From: Streptomyces sp. SUK 48
Lineage (GTDB): Bacteria > Actinomycetota > Actinomycetes > Streptomycetales > Streptomycetaceae
Direction: 5' to 3'
DNA: 64,000 nucleotides
NCBI RefSeq assembly: GCF_009650765.1
Contig: NZ_CP045740.1
Coordinates: 1,178,001 to 1,242,000, forward strand
Both the position numbers and the translations under genes were made by a program. This document shows, piece after piece, positions 33,422-41,175 of the stretch. The notes beneath the pieces were generated by a model, which ran no database searches, was not told the origin of the DNA, and worked only from the letters and a program-made list of their open reading frames with translations. Every line of letters starts with the position of its first letter. Position 1 is the first letter of the stretch.

Positions 33422-35011
33422 GGGATGGTCACCGCCGTGGTGGACGGTGTGGTGCGCGACCGCCCGGGGATGGACGTCGAAGCGTGGCGCGTTGCTCGCC
33501 GCGACCTCCAGCCGGACGCGGTGGCCGGTGCGGAACACATGGCCGATCGCCCCGAGGCGGACGGTGACCTCGGCCGGCCGGCCGGGAGCGGGCGCCGCGT
33601 CCTCCCCCACCGGCTCCAGCCGCTGGATGCCGTCGCACAGCAGCTCCGCCCGGCCGTCGGGCCGGACGTCGACGAGTTTGCCGGTCATGTCGGCGCCCGC
33701 CGCGTCCGGCGTGACGTACACCGTCAGGACGGTGTCGCCGACCACGGTCAACGGGGCGGTGAGCGGTGCGCCGGTGAAGCACAGGACGTCGGCGCGCCGC
33801 TCCACCTCGCGCTGGTCGAGCGGGCCGCAGTCGGCGCCGGTGAACTGGCCGGGCAGGGCGGTGGCGCCGCCGGTGGTGGGCACCGGGTCGGCCGGGTCGT
33901 GCCGGATCGTGTCGCGGCCCGCGGCGCGCGGGGCGGGTCCGGGCGTGAGCCGCCGGCCGTCCAGGTGGAGCACGTGCTCCTCGGTGCCGGGGACCGGCCA
34001 GTCGGGGAAGGCGCGCCACTCGTCGGCGCCGGTGAGGAAGAGCCGCACCGGCGCCGAGGCCGCCGCACCGGTCGGGCGCCCGCGCAGATGGCGGTCGAAG
34101 TGGTCCAGGTGCAGACCGGTGACGTCGAGCCGCTGCTCGTCGGCGGCGAGCCCGTAACGGCGCTGGGGAAATATCCCGCCGGTGACGCAATGGGACCAGG
34201 GCCCGACCACCAGACGCGATTCCACGCCCTGTTCCCGAATTCCCCGGAAATTCTCCAGGGCGCCGGCGAGGAATATGTCGTACCACCCCGTCACATGGAG
34301 GGACGGAACGTTTATCGACGGATACGAGTCGCGGGGGGATGCGGCTTTCCAGTAGGGGTGACCGGTGGGATGTCCGAGCCATTGCCGGTAATAGGGCGCG
34401 AGCCGGTCCAGGAGGTAGGCGACGGCATCCGGATCCGCGTACAGGGCATCGATCCGGTCGACGGCGGCCGCCACCTCGGCCAGCTCCGGCCCGGTCAGCC
34501 CGGCCCCGTCGAGCAGCAGGTCGTACAGCACCCAGTAGAGGAGGAAGCCCAGTTGCAGGGCGCCACCCTGACGGGTCCAGCCCTCGTCGAACCCCGAGCC
34601 GGCCACGTGCGGGACGACGGCGCCCAGGCCGGGCGGCCGCTCGCCCGCCGCGAGCAGCGCGGCCATGCCTTCGTACGAGCGGCCGAACAGGCCCGCCGAG
34701 CCGTCGCACCAGGGCTGCCGGACGGCCCAGGCGACGGTGTCCGCGCCGTCCGGGGCTTCGTTCCAGTACGGCTCGAAGGCGCCGCCGGAGGCGAACCGGC
34801 CGCGGACGTCCTGCACCAGCAGGGCGTAGCCCGAGCGGACCAGCCGCAGTCCGTCGACCGAGGCCCCGCCGGGACTTCCCGACTTCCCGTAGGGCGTCCG
34901 GCGGACGAGCACCGGTACCGCCCCGGTGGTGTCCGGGCGGTAGAGATCGGCGCTCAATAACACGCCGTCGCGCATGGGTATTTGCACATCGTGTTCCACA
35001 ACAATACGCAC
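33386..35011 (-). CDS. CocE/NonD-type alpha/beta hydrolase with TTA codon
   Basis: A ~541-aa protein starting at one of several in-frame codons; the GTG at 35011 is chosen because the family begins VVEHDVQIPMRDGVLL, and GTG 35044 or ATG 34975 are alternatives. The nucleophile region is GLFGRSYEGM (Ser), and the C-terminal half is a jelly-roll lid with TVLTVYVTPDAAG. Codon 18 is TTA (34958-34960). It is transcribed divergently from the ligase at 35046, with only ~35 bp between them. It could hydrolyse an ester or peptide bond of a precursor or detoxified product. Confidence 0.82.
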   Translation of the reverse strand: MRIVVEHDVQIPMRDGVLLSADLYRPDTTGAVPVLVRRTPYGKSGSPGGASVDGLRLVRSGYALLVQDVRGRFASGGAFEPYWNEAPDGADTVAWAVRQPWCDGSAGLFGRSYEGMAALLAAGERPPGLGAVVPHVAGSGFDEGWTRQGGALQLGFLLYWVLYDLLLDGAGLTGPELAEVAAAVDRIDALYADPDAVAYLLDRLAPYYRQWLGHPTGHPYWKAASPRDSYPSINVPSLHVTGWYDIFLAGALENFRGIREQGVESRLVVGPWSHCVTGGIFPQRRYGLAADEQRLDVTGLHLDHFDRHLRGRPTGAAASAPVRLFLTGADEWRAFPDWPVPGTEEHVLHLDGRRLTPGPAPRAAGRDTIRHDPADPVPTTGGATALPGQFTGADCGPLDQREVERRADVLCFTGAPLTAPLTVVGDTVLTVYVTPDAAGADMTGKLVDVRPDGRAELLCDGIQRLEPVGEDAAPAPGRPAEVTVRLGAIGHVFRTGHRVRLEVAASNAPRFDVHPRAVAHHTVHHGGDHPSRLVLPRLADG

Positions 35012-35045
35012 CCGCCAATAATCCACCAGGACCCGGGAATTCACA

Positions 35046-36554
35046 ATGACGTCCTCCGCAGCATCATTTCTGGAACCATTCTTCGACACGGCGCGCGACG
35101 ATCCGGGCCGGCCGGCCGTCGTCGACAACGGGCTCGTGCTCACCTACGGCACCTTCGCCGCCTGGGTGCTGGCCGTCGCCGCCGCCGTGGAACCGCGCAC
35201 GGCACAGCCCCAGCCGCCCGTGGGCGTCGTGGCGCATTACTCGGCCCGTGACGTGGCGGCGCTCCTCGGTGTGCTGACGGCGGGACGGGCGTACGTGCCG
35301 CTGGAGGCCCACCACCCCGGGGTCCGGCTGGAGGCGATCCTGCGCCGGGTCGGCTGCCAGGAGGCGGTGGCGACCGCGGACACCGGCTGGCAGCCCCCCG
35401 TCGCGAAGGTGATCCGGCCCCGCTGGGCGCCCACCCCCGGGGCGCCCCTCGCCGCGCCGCGGCCGGACCCGCGTCCCGGGGACCCGGCGTACGTGCTGTT
35501 CACCTCGGGCTCCACCGGCGAACCGAAGGCAGTGGTCGTCCCGCACCGGGCGCCGGCGGCCGTGGTGCCGCCGCTGCGCGCCCTGTACGGCATCGGCGAG
35601 GACGACTCCGTGCTGCACTTCCACGGGGCGGGCGGTGACACGAGCCTGGAGGAGATCCTCCCGACCCTGACGGCGGGCGCCACCCTCGTGATCGACGACG
35701 CGGCGCGGGAGGGGTTCGCCCAGGTGGCGGACGAGCAGCAGGTCTCGGTGGCGGTGCTGCCCACCGGGTTCTGGGCCGGTCTGACGGGTGATCTGCTGCG
35801 CCGGGGCGCCCGGCTGCCCGCGTCCCTGCGCACCGTGGTGATCGGCGGGGAGGCGGTGCGCGCCGACATGCTGGAACGCTGGCACCGGCTCGGCGGCTCC
35901 GAGGACGTACGGCTGCTCAACACCTACGGCTCCACGGAGACCGCGCTGGTCACGCACGCGGTGCGGCTCGCCGGGCCGGGCGCCCCCGCGCTGCCGGAGA
36001 CCGGCGCGGACCTGCCCATCGGGTCTCCCCTGCCGCACGTCGGCCAACGCGTCGACAGGACGGGCGAGTTGTACGTGTCCGGGCCGGGGCTGGCCCTCGG
36101 CTATCACGGGGACCCGGAGGCGACGGCCGCCCGCTTCACCGAACGGGACGGCGCCCGCTGGTACCGCACGGGCGACCTGGTCGGCGAGACGCCCGGCGGC
36201 GCCCTGGTGTTCAAGGGCCGCTCCGACCACCAGGTCAAGATCCGCGGCTTCCGGGTGGACCTGCTCGACGTCGAGGAGCTGATCAGGCGGTGTGCGGGCG
36301 TGTCGTCGGTCGCGGCCGCCAGGGTGGACCGGGCCGGGCACTCCTCGCTGGCCGCGTTCTTCGTTCCGCTGCCGGACGCCGATCCGGGCGAGGTCGCCGC
36401 GGCCCTTCGTGACCGGCTGACACGGACGGCGCCACCGCATCTCGTGCCCGACCTGATCCTCCCGGTGGACGCGCTGGAGCGGACCCACACCGGCAAGGTC
36501 GACCGCGACGCCACCCGGGACCGCCGCCTGGGTGCCGTGGAGGCCGCCCGATGA
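35046..36554 (+). CDS. Stand-alone adenylation enzyme (streptothricin ORF19-like)
   Basis: A 502-aa complete adenylation domain without a carrier: VLFTSGSTGEPKAVV, NTYGSTETALV, YRTGDLV, DHQVKIRGFRVD and an A10-like HTGKVDR. In streptothricin biosynthesis a stand-alone adenylation enzyme adds beta-lysine units to the growing chain by amide formation. This is the matching candidate, alongside the A-PCP (24161) and PCP-C (16944) proteins. It shares its N- and C-terminal wording with the miniature relic at 16406. The start region is AT-rich for the window. Confidence 0.86.
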   Translation: MTSSAASFLEPFFDTARDDPGRPAVVDNGLVLTYGTFAAWVLAVAAAVEPRTAQPQPPVGVVAHYSARDVAALLGVLTAGRAYVPLEAHHPGVRLEAILRRVGCQEAVATADTGWQPPVAKVIRPRWAPTPGAPLAAPRPDPRPGDPAYVLFTSGSTGEPKAVVVPHRAPAAVVPPLRALYGIGEDDSVLHFHGAGGDTSLEEILPTLTAGATLVIDDAAREGFAQVADEQQVSVAVLPTGFWAGLTGDLLRRGARLPASLRTVVIGGEAVRADMLERWHRLGGSEDVRLLNTYGSTETALVTHAVRLAGPGAPALPETGADLPIGSPLPHVGQRVDRTGELYVSGPGLALGYHGDPEATAARFTERDGARWYRTGDLVGETPGGALVFKGRSDHQVKIRGFRVDLLDVEELIRRCAGVSSVAAARVDRAGHSSLAAFFVPLPDADPGEVAAALRDRLTRTAPPHLVPDLILPVDALERTHTGKVDRDATRDRRLGAVEAAR

Positions 36555-37483
36555 CCGCGGCCACGGCTCCGGACCCGGTGGCCGCCGAGCTGGCCGCGTA
36601 CGCCTCGCGGAGGCTGGGCGTGGCACTCGTACCGGAGTCCGCGCGCGGCGACGACAGCGGCTGGGACTTCCGCGTCACCCACATCCGCGCCGCCGACGGC
36701 ACGTACTGGATCCTGCGGCAGCCGCGCCGGCCCGAGGCAGCCGGCCGGCTGGCCGTGGAGGGCGCCGTGCTCGGCGCGGTACGCGACCGGGTGCCGGTGG
36801 CCGTGCCCGACTGGCGGTTGCGGACCCCGGACCTCGTCGCCTACCCGCGACTGCCCGGCGAGGCGGCGGGCAGCGAGGACCCGGACACCCTGGTCTACGG
36901 CTGGTCGATGGACCCCCTGGCCCACCCGGACCGCTACCTGGACCCGCTCGCCCGCTGCCTGGCCCAGGTGCACTCCACCCCCCTGGACGGAACCTGGGCA
37001 CGGGCGGTCCCGCGGCCGTCCGGGCCCGAGGCCGTGCGCTCCCGGATCGCGGACCGGCTGGCCCGCGCCCGTACCGAACTGGAGCTGCCCGCCGCCCGGG
37101 TGCGCCGCTGGCAGGAGTGGCTGGACGACGACCAACTGTGGCCCGGCCGCCTGGTGCTCGTCCACGGCGACGTGCACCCCGGCCACACCCTGGTGGAGCG
37201 CGGCCCGGCCGCCCCTCCGGTGCTGTCGGCCCTGCTGGACTGGGCGAACGCGGGCATCGGTGATCCGGCGGCGGACTTCGTCGACATGCTGTACGCGGGT
37301 GGCACGGACGTCCTCGACCGGCTGCTGGACGCCTACCGGGCGGCGGGCGGCGACGTGCCCGCCGGCCTGCGGTCGCACATCCTGGCCCGGGCGTCCTTCC
37401 TCTGGGTCCATGTGGCGCTGCGCGGCCTGGACACCGGCCGCCCGGCGTGGACCAGGACCGCGCTGCGGAGGATGGCACGGTGA
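36551..37483 (+). CDS. APH/macrolide-kinase-type phosphotransferase
   Basis: A 310-aa aminoglycoside/macrolide phosphotransferase-fold protein: WDFRVTH and the ATP-contacting YWILRQPRR, catalytic VHGDVHPGHTLV (Asp), and metal-binding LLDWANAGIGDPAADF. The ATG overlaps the adenylation gene stop (ATGA). It probably phosphorylates a hydroxyl of an antibiotic or intermediate and may add self-resistance beyond the acetyltransferase at 38995. The family also contains macrolide 2'-kinases, so the substrate is open. Confidence 0.85.
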   Translation: MTAATAPDPVAAELAAYASRRLGVALVPESARGDDSGWDFRVTHIRAADGTYWILRQPRRPEAAGRLAVEGAVLGAVRDRVPVAVPDWRLRTPDLVAYPRLPGEAAGSEDPDTLVYGWSMDPLAHPDRYLDPLARCLAQVHSTPLDGTWARAVPRPSGPEAVRSRIADRLARARTELELPAARVRRWQEWLDDDQLWPGRLVLVHGDVHPGHTLVERGPAAPPVLSALLDWANAGIGDPAADFVDMLYAGGTDVLDRLLDAYRAAGGDVPAGLRSHILARASFLWVHVALRGLDTGRPAWTRTALRRMAR

Positions 37484-38277
37484 GCGGGGGGACGGCGTAC
37501 ACGGTCCACGGCTCCAAGGGGCGGCCGGTGGTCCTGGTCGCGGGCGCGGGCGGCACCGGCCGGATCTGGGAGCACCACCAGGTGCCCGCGCTCGCCGGGG
37601 CGGGCCACCGGGTGTTCACCTTCGACCACGCCGCCGCGGGCGCCGGCCCCGGCGAACTGGCCGCCGTCGTAAGGGAACTGCTCACCACGCTGGGGCTGCC
37701 GCCCTGTCCGCTCGTCGGCCACTCCCTGGGGGCCCTGGCAATACAGGAGTTGCTCGTCACCGATCCGCACCTGGCGACCGGCGCGGTGCTGGCCGCGACA
37801 CGGGGCCGCCCCGACCCGGTGAGCGAGGCACTGGCCCGCGCCGAGGCCGCGTACACCGGGACGGGGGGCCGACTCCCGCCGGAGTACGAGGCGTTCGTAC
37901 AGCTGGTGCTGAACCTCTCGCCCAGGACCCTGGCCGACGAGGGCGCGGTCGCAGAATGGCTGGACTTGTTCGAGATCGCCGCGTTCAGCGGTGCCGCCGC
38001 CGGTGTGCACCACCCGCGCCCGCCCGTCGCCGACCGGCTGGACGCGTACGCGCGGATCGCCGTACCCCTGCTGGTGGTGGGTTTCGCCGACGACGTGCTG
38101 GCCCCCGCGCACCTGGGCCGCGAACTGGCCGCTGCGGTGACCGGCGCCCGGTACACGCAGCTGGCGGACACCGGCCATCTCGGTTTCCTGGAACGGCCCG
38201 ACGCCTTCAACACCGTCCTGCTGGACTTCCTGGCCACCCTCCCCACGACCGATCACGGAGCGTCCCATGCCCGCTGA
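37480..38277 (+). CDS. Alpha/beta hydrolase
   Basis: A 265-aa hydrolase with the nucleophile elbow VGHSLGALA, acid region GFADDVLAP and catalytic His in DTGHLGFLERP. The GTG start overlaps the kinase stop (GTGA), so it is translationally coupled. It has no signal peptide, indicating a cytoplasmic enzyme. Removal of a blocking group during maturation is possible, but no direct evidence points to a substrate. Confidence 0.82.
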   Translation: MSGGTAYTVHGSKGRPVVLVAGAGGTGRIWEHHQVPALAGAGHRVFTFDHAAAGAGPGELAAVVRELLTTLGLPPCPLVGHSLGALAIQELLVTDPHLATGAVLAATRGRPDPVSEALARAEAAYTGTGGRLPPEYEAFVQLVLNLSPRTLADEGAVAEWLDLFEIAAFSGAAAGVHHPRPPVADRLDAYARIAVPLLVVGFADDVLAPAHLGRELAAAVTGARYTQLADTGHLGFLERPDAFNTVLLDFLATLPTTDHGASHAR

Positions 38278-39019
38278 GTCCCCCGCGAAGACCCATGCCC
38301 CGGTCGAGGTCGTGTACGTCGGCCAGGAGCCGCCCGGGGCCTGGGAAGCGGCCGTGTACCTGTGCGGGCCCACGCCCACCGACCCCGCGCAGCCGTCCTG
38401 GCGCCCGGCCGCGGTCGCCGCTCTGCGTGCCGCCTGGCAGGTCCCGGGGCGGCTGGCGGTCTTCCTGCCGGAGCCGGCCGCCGACGGCTCCTACCCCTCG
38501 TACGCGGACCAGATCGCCTGGGAGGAGGAGGCGATGCGCCGCTCGGACGTGGTGCTGTTCTGGGTCCCCCGGGACATGCGCCGGCTCCCCGGGCTGGTGT
38601 CCAACATCAAGTGGGGGGTGTGGCACGACTCGGGCCGGGCGGTGCTGGGCGCGCCGCCGGAGGCCGAACGCATGACGTACCTCCTGCACTTCGCCGAGGC
38701 GTTCGGGGTGCCGGTGGAGCGCACTCTCGCCGGGGCGGCGGCAGCGGCCCTGCGCGCGGTGGGCCGGGGCTCCCGCCGTACCGGTGGCGAGCGGGCCGTC
38801 CCGCTGGCGGTGTGGCGGTCCGAACCCTTCCGGAAGTGGTACGCGGGCCGTCCGGCGGGCTGGCGGCTGCTGGACGCGCGCGTGGAGTGGTACGAGCGGG
38901 CCGCGGCACCGGACGGGGTCCCGGCGTGGCTGCTGACCGTGACGTGCGAACCGGGTGCCGGGGCCGCCCCGGTCGTGCGGCGGCTGCTGTCGGCTCAGGG
39001 GCAGGGCATGCTCATGTAG
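38267..39019 (+). CDS. Nucleoside 2-deoxyribosyltransferase-like protein
   Basis: A 250-aa protein. The N-terminal half carries AVYLCGPTPT, WEEEAMRRSDVVLFWVPRD and VSNIKWGVWHDSGRAVLGAP, which resemble the nucleoside 2-deoxyribosyltransferase-like fold that cleaves N-glycosidic bonds. The C-terminal ~90 residues are unassigned. The ATG lies inside the 3' end of the hydrolase (11-bp overlap) and the gene ends by overlapping the convergent acetyltransferase by 25 bp. A glycosidic-bond enzyme is a plausible partner in a glycosylated antibiotic cluster. Confidence 0.7.
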   Translation: MPAESPAKTHAPVEVVYVGQEPPGAWEAAVYLCGPTPTDPAQPSWRPAAVAALRAAWQVPGRLAVFLPEPAADGSYPSYADQIAWEEEAMRRSDVVLFWVPRDMRRLPGLVSNIKWGVWHDSGRAVLGAPPEAERMTYLLHFAEAFGVPVERTLAGAAAAALRAVGRGSRRTGGERAVPLAVWRSEPFRKWYAGRPAGWRLLDARVEWYERAAAPDGVPAWLLTVTCEPGAGAAPVVRRLLSAQGQGMLM

Positions 39020-39558
39020 AGCGCCTGCTCGCCCTCGGAAGGGGTGCCGTCGTACAGGGAGGTGTCCAGCCCGCAGAAGGCGAAGCCCATCCGCCGGTAC
39101 GCGTGGATGGCCGGCGCGTTGACGTTGGTGACCTCCAGCCAGAGGTGCCCGGCACCCCGCTCGCGGGCGAACTCCGCCCCGAGCCCCATCAGCGCGCGGC
39201 CGACCCCCCGGCCGCGGTGCTCCGGTGCGACCTCGATGTCCTCGACGGTCAGCCGACGGTTCCACCCGGAGTACGACACGGTGAGGAACCCGGCCAGGTC
39301 ACCGGCGGCCCCCCGGGCGACGAAGGTGCGGGAATTCCCGTCATCGCCGTCCTCCCCGTCGCCGTGCGCCTCCTCGTCGGGGAACACCTTGGTCAGGGGC
39401 GGGTCCACGGGGATCTCCCGGAGCGCGAACCCGTCGTCACCGGCGGTCACCCGGAAGACCGTGTTGGTGGTGAAGGACCCGTCCAGGGCCTCGATGGCCT
39501 CGGCGTCCTCGGGGACGGCGATGCGGTACCGGTAGGCGGTGCTGTCAGCGGTGGTCAC
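38995..39558 (-). CDS. Streptothricin N-acetyltransferase (self-resistance)
   Basis: A 187-aa GNAT protein: RRLTVEDIEVAPEHRGRGVG provides the acetyl-CoA loop, followed by HLWLEVTNVNAPAIHAYRR and MGFAFCGLDTSLYDG. These stretches match streptothricin acetyltransferases (sta/nat) of Streptomyces as I remember them, down to the final ALYMSMPCP. The enzyme acetylates the beta-lysine amine of streptothricin, protecting the producer. This is the strongest single clue to the cluster's product class. The middle has an acidic insert (HGDGEDGDDG). Confidence 0.92.
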   Translation of the reverse strand: MTTADSTAYRYRIAVPEDAEAIEALDGSFTTNTVFRVTAGDDGFALREIPVDPPLTKVFPDEEAHGDGEDGDDGNSRTFVARGAAGDLAGFLTVSYSGWNRRLTVEDIEVAPEHRGRGVGRALMGLGAEFARERGAGHLWLEVTNVNAPAIHAYRRMGFAFCGLDTSLYDGTPSEGEQALYMSMPCP

Positions 39559-39739
39559 GGCACGACGCTAGGTCCGACCGGAGAACGACAGGCGGCTTTC
39601 GGCCGACCACGCCCGCGCCCCGGAGGCGGCAGACCGCGACCCCGGTTCGGTCGGCATGCCCACCTGGTCCCCACGTCAACTGCCCCCGCCGCACAGTTAC
39701 GGCGAGCGGGTCCACGGGCGCTCGGCCGAGGTGCGCCCG

Positions 39740-39960
39740 TAGTCGGTGAGCGTCTCCCCTGGCCGGACCGGCTGACGAATGACGCCTCGGGCCCCATCTT
39801 CTGGAAGTGCGGGGCGGGGTCCACAACCGGTGTCCCGTCGACCGCGTCGAGGTCCTCGAGGTCGAAGACGACCACGGCGGTTCTCGGTGCAGCGGTGATC
39901 AGCGTGGCCGGTCACTCGGTCTCTCCGTGGTAGATGCGGATCATCTGTACGGCGAGAGCA
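39740..39960 (-). pseudogene. Remnant of a TrmO/TsaA-like gene
   Basis: On the minus strand a short, frame-broken stretch reads FDLEDLDAVDGTPVVDPAPH, then in another frame GVIRQPVRPGETLTDYG. These are the LDAVDGTPVLDIKPY and EVRQP...YW end motifs of TrmO/YaeB-type proteins. A stop codon and at least one frameshift interrupt it, and no start is present. Positions 39559-39740 show nothing else apart from the presumed promoter of the acetyltransferase. Confidence 0.5.
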
Positions 39961-39961
39961 C

Positions 39962-40207
39962 TCATCGGACACGCCCGACGAGGAGCGGCACCAGGCCGGT
40001 GGCCTTCGGGCTCTGCCGGTACAGAGCCCGGCGGGCGGCGTGTACGCTGCGCCGGGCGAGGCAGAGTATGCCGGCCGGGACGCGGCACTCCGGGCACGGC
40101 ACGGAGTAGGCGCCGTGCCGGAACCGGGCTGCGGTCGCGTGCGCGGCGTCGTGAGCGGCGTCCGCGGCTGGGGAGGGAATGAGGACGGACAGGGTGGTGC
40201 TGCTCAT
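39962..40207 (-). CDS. Small zinc-finger-like protein
   Basis: An 81-aa protein starting at the ATG at 40207 with AAGGAG ten bases upstream. Residues include CPECRVPAGILC with a following His (CxxC...C...H), resembling the small phage/actinobacterial DNA-binding zinc-finger domain often annotated in Streptomyces. It is short and lies in a decayed region, so it may itself be residual. Function unknown. Confidence 0.55.
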   Translation of the reverse strand: MSSTTLSVLIPSPAADAAHDAAHATAARFRHGAYSVPCPECRVPAGILCLARRSVHAARRALYRQSPKATGLVPLLVGRVR

Positions 40208-40632
40208 GGAGGGGCATCTCCTTGCGGTGGCGAGGGCGGGCCGGCCCTCAGTTCCTGTACGTCGCATCGCCAGTTCTTGTTACGGTGCCCGCGTTTCGTC
40301 TGGTCAGTGGCCCGGCCAGTCGACGATGACGAAGGTCATACGGGCGAATCCGGTGGTGCTGCCTCGCCCATGCCGGAAATCGAGCCCATGAGGAACTCGG
40401 GATTGCCGTCCGGCAGGAGACCTCCGTCGGTGACCGAGCCGTCGACGTAGTGCTTTGCAGCAACAGCAGCCTGACCCTCCCTGAGAGACCGCCGATGCGC
40501 CCGGCCGTCGACCGGGCCGGCCGCTGGAGGCCGGAATCCTTCGGGCCCCGGACGGCGTACCTGCGTCCCGCCAAGCAGAAAGGAAGGATCCGATCGTCCG
40601 GCCCGTACACATCCCTCGGTGTGTTTGCCGGC
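40208..40632. other. Unassigned interval
   Basis: No convincing gene. The minus strand contains protein-like fragments (for example HYVDGSVTDGGLLPDGNPEF) broken by stops, suggesting further decayed genes that I cannot identify. Confidence 0.4.
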
Positions 40633-40840
40633 TCACAGCCGTCTTCGGCTGTTGGCGGTGCGGTCGGAGACAAGGCCGGCGATGGCGCGGTAGGTGCCGG
40701 GCAGGCGGTCGCGGCGCGTGCCCAACGGGTCGGTTGCTTCCCGCGTTTGTGGTCCGCGAGGGCGCGTTCGACGGTGATGCGGTCGGATGAGCGGCCGCGG
40801 CGGTCGCGTTCCCACTGTTCGCCTCTGCTGGGCAGTGCTC
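40633..40840 (-). pseudogene. Transposase C-terminal remnant (IS5-like)
   Basis: A minus-strand stretch reads RSSDRITVERALADHKRGK and then, after a frame change, RRDRLPGTYRAIAGLVSDRT. It corresponds to the C-terminal region of IS5-type transposases common in Streptomyces. It has no start, is frameshifted, and terminal repeats could not be found. From 40841 to 41175 nothing else is recognisable. Confidence 0.6.
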
Positions 40841-41175
40841 CCGGCCGGGGCTCTCTCGGCGGTGTGATCGCTTGCCCGCGGTGGTCGCGGCTCGGGCTGA
40901 GGTCCCGCAGCCCGCGCTCCCCGGCACCCGCCCGGCGATGTTTCCGCGAACCCCAGCGGAGCTCCGATGCGGCTGCCGAAGAGGCGGATGAGCCGAAGGG
41001 GCAGATGAACTGCCCTGTGGGGCAGAGTTCCGACAGGACGGGTGTCCGCATGGCGCAACGCCACTGATGAGGCGCGTGTCGCGGGGGCGGGCGTTCTCCG
41101 GTCCGCCGGCCGGCGCTTTCGGATGTGATGCCGGTGGTTCTACCGTCGATGGCATCGTTTCGGTGAGGGGCATCG

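Noticed and set aside
39807..40182. Plus-strand frames across the zinc-finger and TrmO-remnant area
   Set aside because: They carry no known motif and run against the better supported minus-strand reading.
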